DNA of 64,000 bases from Pseudonocardiaceae bacterium (GCA_009377865.1 WHTH01000003.1:57963-121962); one strand, 5' to 3'; shown: positions 36,010 through 47,865, counted from the first letter of the stretch. Numbers and translations are program-made. Notes: a model not told the origin generated them from the letters alone.

Positions 36010-36588
36010 ATGAAAACCTTGCTCTCCCGGCTGCGCGAGCTGATCACGACCCTGTTGTCCCGGCTGCGTCAGCGGCCGGTGCTGACGTCGATCGCCGCGG
36101 TCGCACTCGTGTTGTCACTCGGTCTTGGCATCACCGGTCTCGTGCTCGACGACGATTCGGATGAGGTCGCGAACGAGGCCGGCGGGTACCAATTGATGGC
36201 CCCCGATGACTGGGACGTCACCCAGGAGGGCCCGATCACCAAGCTGGCCAGCCCCGGCAAGGATGCGCTGATCAGCGTGACCACCGGCTACCGTGGGCCG
36301 CTGAACTTCGCGGGGGCGGTGTTCTTCCAGCAGGTGGGCCGCAACTATGAGGAGACCAAGCTGACCGGCGTGCAGGGCGAGCGGGTCGGCTCACGCCCCG
36401 CACTGATCTACAGTGGTCAAGGCGTCAACAAGAGCGGCGTGAAGGTCAACTTCCTGGCGATCACCGTCGAGGGGCAGCCGAGGAACTACGCGATCAGCGT
36501 GTTCACCGCTGCCAACTCGGACGCACAGCAGATCCTGCCCCGGGTGAACTCGGTGGTCGATACCTTCCGCGCGCTCGACAAGCGCTGA
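36010..36588 (+). CDS. Membrane-anchored protein of unknown function, LpqN/PsbP-like
   Basis: 192 residues. A basic amphipathic start (MKTLLSRLRELITTLLSRLR) precedes one membrane helix (VLTSIAAVALVLSLGLGITG). The exterior domain reads GGYQLMAPDDWDVTQEGPIT, FAGAVFFQQVGRNYEETKL and FTAANSDAQQILPRVNSVVD, resembling the small PsbP/LpqN-type fold of actinobacterial envelope proteins. ATG 36010 is chosen since the upstream part of the frame overlaps the terminator. It stands alone after the surface-protein gene. Confidence 0.75.
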   Translation: MKTLLSRLRELITTLLSRLRQRPVLTSIAAVALVLSLGLGITGLVLDDDSDEVANEAGGYQLMAPDDWDVTQEGPITKLASPGKDALISVTTGYRGPLNFAGAVFFQQVGRNYEETKLTGVQGERVGSRPALIYSGQGVNKSGVKVNFLAITVEGQPRNYAISVFTAANSDAQQILPRVNSVVDTFRALDKR

Positions 36589-36775
36589 GCCCCGACGATG
36601 GGCCCTGCGGGCTGCCGTAGCTGCCCGGCTGCAGCGCCTCAAGCGCCTCAAGCGCCACGTCTCTAACGTCGGAGGAAGGCACCCGGTCGATCACGCTGCC
36701 GCCCGCCACGACGGGAAGCACGGAGGTGGCTACGGCGTTGGCAGCGGTGACGACGGCCTACGGAAGGCGGGATGG

Positions 36776-37498
36776 ATGTCCCTCGATGACGGATTGCAGC
36801 GAGTTCTCGTGGTGACGGCGCACCCGGACGACGTGGACTTCGGATCCGGCGGCACGGTGGCGACCTGGACGGATGCCGGGGTCGACGTTTCCTACTGTGT
36901 GGTCACCGACGGCGACTCCGGAGGCTTCGACCGGACCGTGCCGCGCTCGGAGATCGCCGGGATCCGGCAGGACGAGCAGCGCAAGGCGGCAGCCGTCCTC
37001 GGCGTCACCGACGTCGAGTTCCTGGGATACCAGGACGGCAGCCTGGCGGTGAGTTACGAGCTGCGACGCGACATCGCCCGCGCGATCCGCCGGGTCCGGC
37101 CCGACCTGCTGGTGGTCCACTCCCCGCAGCGCGACCTGCGCAGCCTCGCCGGCAGCCACCCCGACCACCTGGCTGCGGGCGAGGCAGCGATGTGCGCCGT
37201 CTACCCGGACGCACGCAACCCCTTCGCGCACCCGGAGCTGCTGGCCGACGAGGGGCTCGACGCGCACACCGTCAGCCAGGTCTGGGTGATGAGCCCGAAC
37301 GATCGGGCGGACCACTACGTCGACGTCACCCACAGCTTCGGTCGCAAGCTCGCCGCGCTTCGCGAGCACACCAGCCAGACTGCGCACCTGACCGACCTCG
37401 AGGACCACCTCCGCGGCTGGTTGGGCACGCAGGCCGCCGCAGCCGGTCTACCGGAAGGCCGGCTGGCCGAGGGGTTCCTCGTCCTCGACACCCGCTGA
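36776..37498 (+). CDS. PIG-L family deacetylase
   Basis: 240-residue zinc-dependent N-acetylglucosaminyl deacetylase-like enzyme of the LmbE/MshB/Bca family. Metal-binding motif AHPDDVDFGSGG at residues 15-26 and the second histidine site GSHPDHLAAG near 127. C-terminal region contains VDVTHSFGRKLAALREHTSQ, typical of the family. Substrate in this organism cannot be told; MshB-like, Mca-like or antibiotic-related are all possible. ATG 36776 follows GGAAGGCGGG. Lies between the envelope genes and pabA. Confidence 0.9.
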   Translation: MSLDDGLQRVLVVTAHPDDVDFGSGGTVATWTDAGVDVSYCVVTDGDSGGFDRTVPRSEIAGIRQDEQRKAAAVLGVTDVEFLGYQDGSLAVSYELRRDIARAIRRVRPDLLVVHSPQRDLRSLAGSHPDHLAAGEAAMCAVYPDARNPFAHPELLADEGLDAHTVSQVWVMSPNDRADHYVDVTHSFGRKLAALREHTSQTAHLTDLEDHLRGWLGTQAAAAGLPEGRLAEGFLVLDTR

Positions 37499-37506
37499 CC
37501 GGCGAC

Positions 37507-38151
37507 TCAGGTCGGGGTCGCGGACGCGGCGAGGTCGCGCATGCCGCTCTCCAGCTCGGCGACCCGCGCCTCGGGCACATCGGCACCGGCGCTGCGAAGC
37601 CAGTTGGCGAGCATCCGATGCCCGCCCTCGGTGAGCACCGACTCGGGATGAAACTGCACACCGTGCACCGGCAGCTCCCGGTGCCGCATCGCCATCACCA
37701 CACCGGAGGCGGTGCGCGCAGTGACCTCCAGCTCGTCGCAGATGGTGTCCGGCGCGACGGTCAGCGAGTGGTACCGCGTCGCGGTGAATGGCCGGGGCAG
37801 GCCGGCCAGCACTCCCGACCCGTCGTGCTGCACCAGTGAGGTCTTGCCGTGCAGCAACTCAGGAGCCCGCTCGACCGTCGCCCCCCACACCGAACCGATC
37901 GCCTGATGTCCGAGGCAGACCCCGAGCAGCGGTCGGGTGCTGCTCGCGCAGCTGCGGATGACGTCCATGGACTGTCCGGCGCGGTCCGGCGTCCCCGGGC
38001 CTGGACTGACCAGCACGCCGTCGGCAGCCTCGACGTCGGCGGGCGTCACCGCGTCGTTTCGCCGCACCGTGCACTCCGCACCGAGCTGTGCCAAGTACTG
38101 CACGAGGTTGTAAACGAAGCTGTCGTAGTTGTCGATCACCAGCACACGCAC
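37507..38151 (-). CDS. pabA: Glutamine amidotransferase component II (PabA/TrpG)
   Basis: Class I glutamine amidotransferase supplying ammonia to chorismate-using enzymes for folate or tryptophan synthesis. Opening RVLVIDNYDSFVYNLVQYLA; the catalytic Cys is in LLGVCLGHQAIG, and His/Glu of the triad are in HGVQFHPESVLTEGG. About 214 residues. GTG 38151 or 38160 fits the mycobacterial start; the ATG at 38205 would overlap pknB by 17 bases. This is the gene beside pknB in Mycobacterium (Rv0013), usually labelled trpG; the distinction from pabA cannot be made from sequence alone. Confidence 0.9.
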   Translation of the reverse strand: MRVLVIDNYDSFVYNLVQYLAQLGAECTVRRNDAVTPADVEAADGVLVSPGPGTPDRAGQSMDVIRSCASSTRPLLGVCLGHQAIGSVWGATVERAPELLHGKTSLVQHDGSGVLAGLPRPFTATRYHSLTVAPDTICDELEVTARTASGVVMAMRHRELPVHGVQFHPESVLTEGGHRMLANWLRSAGADVPEARVAELESGMRDLAASATPT

Positions 38152-38188
38152 ATCACCCACCCTACGGCTGCCGAACATCCCGGGTGGG

Positions 38189-40110
<1,922 letters not shown>

Positions 40111-40111
<1 letters not shown>

Positions 40112-41607
40112 CAGCTACTCCCCAGGCAGGTCACCGTGATGGCCGAGCCTGGCTCGACATCGCCGGTCGGCTCCACGGCGCTGACCAAACACTCTTCCTG
40201 ATCGTCGCCGTCCAGCTCCTCTCCTTCACCGTCGACGACGGTCGGATCCAGCCCCAGGTCCTCGAGCTCTGCTGCGGCCTCCTCGCCGGAGTCACCGAGG
40301 TAGTCGATCTCGTTGACGGTGACGGTCTCGGATTCCGTCGTGGTCGTGGTGGGCTCCTCGGTGGTGGGCTCCTCGGGTGCCTGCTCGGCCGGTTGCTGCT
40401 GCTCCTCATCGGTCGGCTCGGTCGGCTCGGTCACCCCGCCGGGGGCTTGGCCCTCAGCGCTCGGGTCGGTGCCCTGCAGGGCCTCGCTGAGCCCCCACGC
40501 TCCCAGCGCCAGCACCGCGAGGAGCAGCAGCGCGCCGAACACCCAGCGGGTCGCGCCGCCGCGGCTGCGGCGGTCCTCGTCGGGCGGCCGGTCGTCCCGG
40601 CTCGCCTGCCGGTAGCCGGTCGGCTGGTACCCGGTCTGCTGGTACCCAGTCTGGCCGCTGGTGAACGATCCGGGTGGCAGCAGCGCGGTCCGCGGCGACG
40701 CGGTGGTGGGGTGACTGCCGGACAGCTGTTCGGTCGCGCCGGCCATCCCGGTCGGTGGTGGCAACGGCTTGCCGGCCCGCACCGCGCCCACCGCGCGGGC
40801 GAGCTCACCGCCGGTGGCGTATCGCTGTTTCGGATCCTTGATCATGGTGGCCTCGATCAGCGACCTCGCCCCGTTCGGCACGTCCGGTGGCAGCGGCGGT
40901 GGGGCGTCGCGGATGTGCATCATCGCGACGGTGACGGTGCTGTCGGCCTGGAAGGGGCGCTGCCCGGCGAGACATTCGTAGCCCACCACGCCGAGGGAGT
41001 AGACGTCGCTGGCCGGTCCGGCATCGGTACCCGAGGCCTGCTCGGGCGAGATGTAGTGGGCGGTGCCCATCACCATGCCGGTACGGGTGACGGGTGCGGC
41101 ATCGACTGCCTTGGCGATCCCGAAGTCGGTCAGCTTCACGGTCCCGGTGGGGGTGACCAGGATGTTGCCCGGCTTGACGTCGCGATGCACCAGCCCACGC
41201 TGATGCGCGGCCTGCAGCGCGTCGCCCGCCTGCTCCAGGATGTCGAGGGTCTTGTCAGCGGTCAGCCGGCCCCGATCCGCGATGATCGCAGACAGCGGCT
41301 GTCCGGAGACGAGCTCCATCACCAGGAAGGCGGTGTCCGCCGGCCCGCCCACCGTGGTGGCGGTCTCGCCGTAGTCGTGCACGGCAGCTATACCTGGGTG
41401 GTTGAGGGAGGCGGTGGTGCGCGCCTCGGCGCGGAAGCGGTGTGCGAACTCCGGATCACCGGACAGCTCTGCCTTGAGCACCTTGACGGCAACCTGACGG
41501 CCGAGCCGGGTGTCGAGAGCCTCCCAGACCTCGCCCATCCCACCCACGGCGATCCGGTGGGCCAGCCGGTAGCGGTCCGCGAGCATCGCGCCGCTGGTCA
41601 GCGTCAC
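40111..41607 (-). CDS. pknA: Serine/threonine protein kinase PknA with extracellular PASTA-like domain
   Basis: 498 residues. Catalytic Lys42 (QVAVKVL), Asp143 in HRDVKPGNI, Asp161 in TDFGIAK and activation-loop Thr174/Thr176 in [12 protein letters not shown] long Pro/Gly/Thr-rich juxtamembrane part leads to a helix ([20 protein letters not shown]). Outside it carries a Pro/Glu/Thr-rich stalk and a C-terminal PASTA-like domain ([20 protein letters not shown]...[12 protein letters not shown]) with two cysteines. M. tuberculosis PknA has no PASTA domain, so this is a notable variant. Coupled to pbpA upstream and pknB downstream. Phosphorylates division and cell-wall proteins. Confidence 0.95.
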
Positions 41608-43073
41608 TGGTCCCCCTGCAGCGCCGCAGCGATGACGGCGCGGCCGATCGGCGAGGCGACCGAGCCGCCGGTCGCGTCGAGCCCCTCATCGCCACCGTCC
41701 TCCACGACGACGGCGACCGCGACCCGCGGGTCTTCTGCAGGCGCGAACGCGACGTACCAGACATGGGGCGCGAGGTCGGCGTTGCCTCGTTCCGCCGTGC
41801 CGGTCTTGGAGGCGATGGTGACGCCCGAGATCTTGCCGCCACCCGATGTGTTCTCCTCCGAGGCGATCATCATGTCGGTGACCGCCTCGGCGGTCTGCGG
41901 TGACATCGCCTCCGCGGCCTGGTTCGGCTCGAACTCGTCGATCACCGAGAAGTCCGGGGCGAGGATGGTGTCGACCATCTCCGGGGTCATCCGGGCGCCA
42001 TCGTTGGCGATCGTTGCGGCGATCACCGCATTCTGCAGCGGGGTCAGCGCCACATCGCGCTGCCCGATACCCGACACCTGCAGCGCCGCGGTGTCGGGGA
42101 TCTCGCCGACCGTCGAGGGTGCGACCCGGACGGGAATGCGCTGATCCTGCTGGCCGATCCCGAGCCGCTCGGCCTGCGCGCGCAGCGCCTCCTCGCCGGT
42201 CATCGCGGCGAGCTGGGCGAAGGCGGTATTGCACGAGCTGGCCAGCGCCTCGGTGAGCGGGGCCGTCTCGCCGCTGCCGCACCGGTTATTCCCGAAGTTG
42301 GCAAGCTCGGTGGCGGTGTCCTCCAGCGTGATCGTCGGCGCTGCGGTCAGCTGCGTGTCGGGCGTCGCGGTGCCGGACTCCAGCGCCGCTGCGGTCGTCA
42401 CGAGCTTGAAGGTGGACCCGGGCGGGTAGCTGGACGAGGTCGCCCGGTTGGTCAGTGGTAGGTCGTTCTCGTCGCTGGTGAAGTCACCCCATGCCTGGCT
42501 CTGGGTCTCGGCGTCGAACGACGCGAGCCGGTTGGGGTCGTACGACGGAGTCGAGGCCATCGCGAGGACCTCGCCGGTGTCGGGACGCAGCGCCACCGCT
42601 GCACCGGAATAGTCGCGGCTGGCGAGTTCCTCGAAGGCCACCTGCTGCACCGCAGGATCGGCGCTGAGCTCGACGTGCCCGCCCCGGGGGTCGCGGCCGG
42701 TGATCAGGTCGGAAAGCCGGCGCACGAACAGCCGCCCGTCGGAGCCGTTGAGCACCGGGTCCATGGCGTTCTCGATACCGCCGGAGCCGTAGCGCAACGA
42801 GTAGTAGCCGGTCATCGGGGCGTTCTGCGGGCCCGCGAGGTAGCGCCGATGGAACTGCAGCTCCCCGCCGGTGGGCACCGAACTGGCCAGCGGCAGACCG
42901 TCCGCGATGAGCTGGCCGCGCTCCCGGCTGTACTCGTTGAGCAGCACACGGCGGTTGCGCGGGTCGGCACGGTAGTCGTCGGCCGCGAAGACCTGAATGT
43001 AGGTCGCGTTACCGAGCAGCAGCACGACCATGGCCATGAGAGCCAGTGCAACCTTGCGCAGTGGGGTGTTCAC
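41604..43073 (-). CDS. pbpA: Penicillin-binding protein PbpA (class B)
   Basis: 489-residue transpeptidase with one N-terminal membrane helix ([20 protein letters not shown]). Active-site motifs: Ser220-x-x-Lys223 in PPGSTFKLV, Ser280-Cys-Asn282 in ASSCNTAF and Lys423-Thr-Gly in [10 protein letters not shown]. Members of this group act in polar growth and septation, in association with RodA and regulated by PknB. It overlaps pknA and rodA by 4 bases each. Length is normal. Confidence 0.96.
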   Translation of the reverse strand: MNTPLRKVALALMAMVVLLLGNATYIQVFAADDYRADPRNRRVLLNEYSRERGQLIADGLPLASSVPTGGELQFHRRYLAGPQNAPMTGYYSLRYGSGGIENAMDPVLNGSDGRLFVRRLSDLITGRDPRGGHVELSADPAVQQVAFEELASRDYSGAAVALRPDTGEVLAMASTPSYDPNRLASFDAETQSQAWGDFTSDENDLPLTNRATSSSYPPGSTFKLVTTAAALESGTATPDTQLTAAPTITLEDTATELANFGNNRCGSGETAPLTEALASSCNTAFAQLAAMTGEEALRAQAERLGIGQQDQRIPVRVAPSTVGEIPDTAALQVSGIGQRDVALTPLQNAVIAATIANDGARMTPEMVDTILAPDFSVIDEFEPNQAAEAMSPQTAEAVTDMMIASEENTSGGGKISGVTIASKTGTAERGNADLAPHVWYVAFAPAEDPRVAVAVVVEDGGDEGLDATGGSVASPIGRAVIAAALQGDQ

Positions 43074-44554
43074 TCGCGCCTCACCATCTCGGTGTGCGCC
43101 TCTGCCAGCGGGGCCTGTGGGCGGCCGGTCGTCGTGGGTGCGGGTTGCCGGGATGCATCGGAGATGCGCAGCAGCAGCGCGACGAGGATGTAGTTGGCCA
43201 GCAGCGAGGAGCCCCCATAGGACAGGAAGGGTGCGGTCAGCCCGGTCAGCGGGATCAGCTTAGTGACGCCGCCGACGACGATGAACACCTGCAGTCCGAC
43301 GGTGAACGCCAGGCCGGCGGCGAGCAGCTTGCCGAAGGTGTCGCGCACCGCCAGCGCGCTGCGCATGCCGCGCATCACCAGCAGCAGGTAGGTGAACAGC
43401 ACCGCGGCGAACCCGACGAAGCCGAGCTCCTCACCGATGACCGCCGTGATGAAGTCGGTCTCGACCTCGGGGATGAGGTCGGGACGGCCGGCGCCGAGGC
43501 CGGTGCCGAACAGCCCGCCGGTGCCGAAGCCGAACAGCGACTGCGCGATCTGATAGCCGGCACCGTCATAGTCGGAGAACGGGTCCAGCCACGCCGTCAC
43601 CCGGCTCTGCAGGTGCCCGAACAGCTGGTAGGCGAGGACGGCGCCACCGACGAAGAACGACATGCCGATGACCAGCCAGGCGACACGCTGGGTGGCGATG
43701 TAGACGAGCACGAGCACGATGCCGAAGAACAGCAGTGACGTGCCGAGATCCTTCTCGAGTACCAGCACGCCCAGCGACAGTCCCCATGCGACCAGCAGTG
43801 GGGCCAGGTCACGCGCCCTGGGCAGCTCCATTCCCAGCACCGTGCGTCCCGCCGTGGTGAACAGGTCCCGCTTGGTGACGAGAAACGCCGCGAAGAAGAT
43901 CATCAGCAGGATCTTGGAGAACTCCGCGGGCTGGATGGAGAACAGTCCGAACTTCAGCCAGATCTTCGCGCCGTTGACCTCGGAGATCGCGCTCGGCAGC
44001 AGGCCGGGCAGGGCGAGCAGTCCCAGGCCCACCAACCCGCAGGTGTAGCCGTACCTGGCCAGCATGCGGTGATCACGGACCAGCACCAGCAATCCGATGA
44101 ACAGCAGCAGCGCAACGGTGGTCCAGGCGATCTGCCTGGGTACCAGACCTTCGGGGATCGGTTCACCCACGGCGGTGGCCTCGGCGGCCCCGGCAAGGTC
44201 GAGCCGGTGGATCAGCACCAGGCCCAGCCCGTTGAGCAGCGCGACGCACGGCAGGATCAGCGGGTCGGCGTAGGGCGCCAGCATCCGCACCGCGATGTGC
44301 CCGGTGGCGAACAGCCCCAGGTAGGCAGCGCCGTAGTAGAGCAGTGTGCGGGACACTTCCTGCTCCTGGTTGACCTCCACCAGCACCAGCGCAGTGGTGA
44401 CCACGACGGCGGCGAAGGTGAGCATGGCCAGCTCCTGGCCACGTTTGGTCGGTGTCCTCGGCGGCGGAGCCGACTGGGCCGGATCTGGCCGAGCGGGAAC
44501 TGGCTGGGCCGGAGCGGATTCCGCTGCAGCGACCTCGTCGATGGGGCCCGTCAT
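43070..44554 (-). CDS. rodA: SEDS-family peptidoglycan polymerase RodA (FtsW/RodA)
   Basis: 494-residue membrane glycosyltransferase. A ~35-residue Pro-rich cytosolic N-terminus precedes about 12 helices, including LGLVLIHRLDLAG, INAK-like VNGAKIWLKFGLFSIQPAEF with the conserved catalytic Asp context, LEKDLGTSLLFFGIVLVLVY, and VIGEELGFVGFAAVLFTYLL near the last third. It forms septal or side-wall glycan strands with PbpA, encoded immediately downstream. Coupled by ATGA overlaps to pstP and pbpA. Confidence 0.95.
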   Translation of the reverse strand: MTGPIDEVAAAESAPAQPVPARPDPAQSAPPPRTPTKRGQELAMLTFAAVVVTTALVLVEVNQEQEVSRTLLYYGAAYLGLFATGHIAVRMLAPYADPLILPCVALLNGLGLVLIHRLDLAGAAEATAVGEPIPEGLVPRQIAWTTVALLLFIGLLVLVRDHRMLARYGYTCGLVGLGLLALPGLLPSAISEVNGAKIWLKFGLFSIQPAEFSKILLMIFFAAFLVTKRDLFTTAGRTVLGMELPRARDLAPLLVAWGLSLGVLVLEKDLGTSLLFFGIVLVLVYIATQRVAWLVIGMSFFVGGAVLAYQLFGHLQSRVTAWLDPFSDYDGAGYQIAQSLFGFGTGGLFGTGLGAGRPDLIPEVETDFITAVIGEELGFVGFAAVLFTYLLLVMRGMRSALAVRDTFGKLLAAGLAFTVGLQVFIVVGGVTKLIPLTGLTAPFLSYGGSSLLANYILVALLLRISDASRQPAPTTTGRPQAPLAEAHTEMVRRE

Positions 44555-45963
44555 CGCTCCACCCTTCGGCAGTCGATGCCGGGCTCGGGTGCCGCCGTGG
44601 ACAGCGGGGTACCGGACTGCTGGGGTCGCGGGACCGGTTCACCGGGCGACGGGTCGGGTGCAGAGGTCGTGGTCGGTTCCGGGCTGGGGGCAGTGCTCGC
44701 CGGGTCGCGAAGGGCGCCGGCGACGCTGCCGGCTCCGTTTCCCGAGCACGGCGGGAGCAACTGCTCGGTGCGCAGCCGGCTGACCGTGTCGCGCGCATCC
44801 TGCAGCCCGACGACGGTGATGCCCCGCTCGACCTCGGCGCGCACCGCGGGCTTGAGGTCGGACAGCGCGATCTGCTCGCAGTCCCTCGCCTCGGGCCGGC
44901 AGCCGGTCTCGGCGACGCGGTGCAGCGGCAGTCCCAGCATCTCGCCCCGGACGCCCTGGTAGATCGCCACCTGGTCGTTGGGCTGGGCGCTGACGTAGTA
45001 CTGCCGCATCACCCACCAGTATCCCGCGATTGCACTGCCGGCCAGTCCGACGAGCAGCGCCGCCGCGAGCAGTGCGCGCAGCCGGCGACGGCGTCGGCGG
45101 CTGCGGGGGTCCGGTGGTGTCGACGAGATCGGCTTCGGCTCGGGCCGAGGCAGCGTCGCCGACGCCCTGGCGGCCGACGAGTTCGGCTGCGGGTCCTCGA
45201 CCCCGTCACCCGCGGCACCCCCGACGATCGGCGCGTGCTCGCCGAAGTCGACATCGACGACGTCGGCGACGATGCAGGTCACGTTGTCGGGCCCGCCTCC
45301 CTTGAGCGCGAGCTCGATGAGCCGGTCGGCGCAGGCCTGCGGGTCGGGCACCTGCAGCGCCTCGGCCAGTGTCTCGTAGCTGACCACGCCGGACAGGCCG
45401 TCCGAGCAGAGCAGGTACCGATCGCCGGCCCGGGCCTCCCTGACGATCAGCGAAGGGTCCACCTCGTGGCCGGTCAGCGCCTTGAGCAGCAGCGACCGCT
45501 GCGGGTGGTGCGCCGCCTCGTCCTCGGTGATGCGGTCCTCGTCGATGAGCGACTGGACGAAGGTGTCGTCGTGGGTGATCTGGGAGAGATTGCCCTCGCG
45601 CATCAGGTAGGCGCGGGAGTCACCGACATGTGCCAGGCCGAGCTTGTTGCCCGCGAAGAGCACCGCCGTCAGCGTCGTGCCCATGCCCTCCAGCTCGGGG
45701 TCGTCGCCCACCAGCTCGCTGATCGCGGCATTGCCGGTGTGGATGGCTTCCCGCAGCTGGTCCAGCAGGTCACTGCTGGGGTCGTCGTCGTCGAGCGGTG
45801 CGAACGCCGCGATGACGACCTTCGACGCCACCTCGCCCGCGGCATGCCCACCCATCCCGTCGGCCAGCGCGAGCAGCCGCGGGCCCGCGTACACCGAGTC
45901 CTGGTTGTTCTGTCGGACCAGCCCACGGTCGCTCCGGGCCGCGTAGCGCAGGACCAGGGTCAT
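44551..45963 (-). CDS. pstP: PP2C-type serine/threonine phosphatase PstP
   Basis: 470-residue phosphatase that reverses PknA and PknB phosphorylation. N-terminal PP2C domain: SDRGLVRQNNQDSVYAG and LLALADGMGGHAAGE contain the metal-binding aspartates; LGLAHVGDSRAYLMR, LLCSDGLSGVV and GGPDNVTCIVAD are the other hallmark motifs. A cytosolic linker (about 240-300) leads to one membrane helix (LRALLAAALLVGLAGSAIAG) and a ~150-residue extracytoplasmic Pro/Thr-rich part with several cysteines. Coupled to rodA. Confidence 0.96.
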   Translation of the reverse strand: MTLVLRYAARSDRGLVRQNNQDSVYAGPRLLALADGMGGHAAGEVASKVVIAAFAPLDDDDPSSDLLDQLREAIHTGNAAISELVGDDPELEGMGTTLTAVLFAGNKLGLAHVGDSRAYLMREGNLSQITHDDTFVQSLIDEDRITEDEAAHHPQRSLLLKALTGHEVDPSLIVREARAGDRYLLCSDGLSGVVSYETLAEALQVPDPQACADRLIELALKGGGPDNVTCIVADVVDVDFGEHAPIVGGAAGDGVEDPQPNSSAARASATLPRPEPKPISSTPPDPRSRRRRRRLRALLAAALLVGLAGSAIAGYWWVMRQYYVSAQPNDQVAIYQGVRGEMLGLPLHRVAETGCRPEARDCEQIALSDLKPAVRAEVERGITVVGLQDARDTVSRLRTEQLLPPCSGNGAGSVAGALRDPASTAPSPEPTTTSAPDPSPGEPVPRPQQSGTPLSTAAPEPGIDCRRVER

Positions 45964-45994
45964 GACTCGATCCCGTTCAGCAGGTCTCGTATGC

Positions 45995-46453
45995 TCATGA
46001 TCGCAGCTCGATCACCGTCTTGCCGATGCGTATCGGAGTCCCCAGCGGGACCCGGGTGGGTGCGGTGACCCTAGCCCGGTCCAGATAGGTGCCGTTCGTG
46101 GATCCCAGATCCTCCAGGAACCAGTCGCCACCGGAGAATCCGAGCCGCGCGTGCCGGGTCGAGGCGTAGTCATCGTCGAGTACGAGCGTCGAGTCGTCGG
46201 CGCGGCCCATGAGGATCGGACGGCCGTCCAGCGAGATCCGAGTACCGGCCAGCGCACCGGCGGTGACGACGAGCTGGCGCGCGGCGCGCTTGCGCTCCAT
46301 CCGACCGGCCCGCAGCCGGGGGAGCGGCAGGTTGGCCCGCAATCCGGAGGCCGCGGACAGGTCCGAACGCACGACGCGCAACGCGGCCACGACGAACAGC
46401 CACAGCAGGGCCAGGAAGCCCGCTCTGGTCAGCTGTAACACCAGGTCCGGCAC
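45995..46453 (-). CDS. fhaB: FHA-domain protein FhaB (FipA)
   Basis: 152 residues with the family's start PDLVLQLTRAGFLALLWLFV, one membrane segment, and a C-terminal FHA domain that binds phosphothreonine: LMGRADDSTLVLDDDYASTR, HARLGFSGGDWFLEDLGSTN and GTYLDRARV. Known in mycobacteria (Rv0019c) to link PknA/PknB signalling to FtsZ and FtsQ. GTG 46453 has AGGAAAG upstream and gives the same length as the mycobacterial protein. Confidence 0.94.
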   Translation of the reverse strand: MPDLVLQLTRAGFLALLWLFVVAALRVVRSDLSAASGLRANLPLPRLRAGRMERKRAARQLVVTAGALAGTRISLDGRPILMGRADDSTLVLDDDYASTRHARLGFSGGDWFLEDLGSTNGTYLDRARVTAPTRVPLGTPIRIGKTVIELRS

Positions 46454-46487
46454 GTCAGTCGGTCGTCTTTCCTGTTTTGGTCTGCCG

Positions 46488-47663
46488 TCAGGCCTGGATG
46501 CGGAACACCAGCGACGAGTGCCCCACGCGGACCACGTCGCCGTCTGCCAGTTGCCAGGTCTGTACGGGTGTGCTGTTGACCGTGGTGCCGTTGGTGGAGC
46601 CGAGGTCGGCCAGCATGGCGGTCTGCCCGTCCCAGGTGATCTCCAGGTGACGCCGCGAAACCCCGGTGTCCGGCAGTCGGAATTGGGCGTCCTGACCGCG
46701 GCCGACGACGTTGCTGCCCTGGGTGAGCTGGTAGCCACGGTTCGACCCGTCGTCGAGTGTCAGCATCGCAGAGAGATGCTGCGGCCCCGGTGGGTAGCCC
46801 GGCGGTGGGTAGCCCGGCGGTGGGTAGCCCGGCGGTGGGTAGCCCGGCATGCCGCCGTACTGCGCGGGTTCGGCAGGGTAGGCGCCCGGCGCGCCGGGGT
46901 CGTAACCGTAGCCGCCCTGCGCCCCGCCGTACTGACCGTAGTTCTGGTCGTACCCGGGAGCCGCCGGACCGCCCTGGCCGTACCCCTGGTCGTAGCCGTA
47001 GCCCCCCTGGCCGTAGCCCTGGTCGTAGCCGTAGCCCCGCTGCTCATAGCCCTGGTCGGGGCCGCCACGACCGTAGGCTTGGGCCGGGTCGTAGCCGTAC
47101 TGCTGGCTGTATCCCTGGCCCTGGTCGTAGCCGTATTGCTGGCCGTAATCTTGGTCGTATCCCTGGTCGTAGCCCTCGTCGTAGCCGTAGCCGCCGTTGT
47201 TCCCCCGCCGGTCGTCAGGGTGCTGGCCGCGTTGCTGGCTCATGACTGGATCTCCTGCGCTACTAGGGTGCGCCGGCGCGTGGCGCTTTGCGTCCGGGTC
47301 GACGGACGAACTGGTACGGAACTGTCCAGTGTGCAGCGTCTCAGACCGCTCCAGGGAGACGACGACGTCTCCGTAGCGGTCCCAGCCGTGTTCTGCGAGT
47401 TGCTCCGCAACGCAGTCCCTGAGCAGCTGGATCACCCGCTGCTCGTCGCCGGTGAACCGGGCATGATCGGTGGAGCTCAGTGTGACGACATAGTGGTTCG
47501 GTGCGAGCACGCGACCGCCCATCAGCGTCTGGGCGCCGTCCTCGGCTTCGCGCTGCAGGGCCTGCGCCACCTCCTGTGGCACCACACTACCCCCGAACAC
47601 GCGTGCGAACGCATCGCCGACCAGGCCCTGCAGGCGGCGCTCGAAGCGTTGCACGGCACCCAC
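46488..47663 (-). CDS. fhaA: FHA-domain protein FhaA with DUF3662 domain and low-complexity linker
   Basis: 391 residues. N-terminal DUF3662 domain starts VQRFERRLQGLVGDAFARVF and continues GGSVVPQEVAQALQREAEDG. Then about 150 residues of Gly/Tyr/Asp/Gln repeats (QGYGQGGYGYDQG) and PPGYPPPGYPP units, and a C-terminal FHA domain (GSNVVGRGQDAQFRLPDTGV, SRRHLEI, LADLGSTNGTTVN). In mycobacteria FhaA binds phosphorylated MviN to control peptidoglycan precursor export. GTG 47663 matches the known start; the longer frame to 47759 has no ribosome site. Confidence 0.93.
   Translation of the reverse strand: MGAVQRFERRLQGLVGDAFARVFGGSVVPQEVAQALQREAEDGAQTLMGGRVLAPNHYVVTLSSTDHARFTGDEQRVIQLLRDCVAEQLAEHGWDRYGDVVVSLERSETLHTGQFRTSSSVDPDAKRHAPAHPSSAGDPVMSQQRGQHPDDRRGNNGGYGYDEGYDQGYDQDYGQQYGYDQGQGYSQQYGYDPAQAYGRGGPDQGYEQRGYGYDQGYGQGGYGYDQGYGQGGPAAPGYDQNYGQYGGAQGGYGYDPGAPGAYPAEPAQYGGMPGYPPPGYPPPGYPPPGYPPGPQHLSAMLTLDDGSNRGYQLTQGSNVVGRGQDAQFRLPDTGVSRRHLEITWDGQTAMLADLGSTNGTTVNSTPVQTWQLADGDVVRVGHSSLVFRIQA
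46795..47175 (-). repeat. Low-complexity repeats in fhaA
   Basis: Repeats of PPGY/PPPGY codons (about 46795-46850) and of GYDQGYGQ-type codons (about 46940-47175), including near-identical 39-base units in the latter. Typical slippage-prone coding repeats. Confidence 0.7.
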
Positions 47664-47782
47664 GGTTGGCCCTGCCTTCCTGGTCGACACACACATGCAC
47701 CTCCGATCGTATCCGTGCCGCCGCAGTGCGGGATCCGCAGTCCGAATGGGCGAGGTCACGTGCTAGGCTGCGCCGGTCGCTC

Positions 47783-47865
47783 GGGCGAGTGGCGGAATGG
47801 CAGACGCGCACGGTTCAGGTCCGTGTGTCCGTAAGGACGTGGGGGTTCAACTCCCCCCTCGCCCA
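47783..47865 (+). tRNA. tRNA-Leu (CAG)
   Basis: Acceptor stem GGGCGAG/CTCGCCC, anticodon loop TTCAGGT (anticodon CAG), long variable arm with the TGTCCGTAAGGACGT stem-loop, and T-arm GGGGGTTCAACTCCCCC. 83 bases, no CCA. It lies just upstream of broken genes and is a candidate integration site. Confidence 0.95.

Noticed and set aside
46795..46850. Short regular repeats considered as a CRISPR-like array
   Set aside because: Units are multiples of three, contiguous without spacers and encode PPGY repeats inside fhaA. I found no CRISPR array elsewhere in the window.
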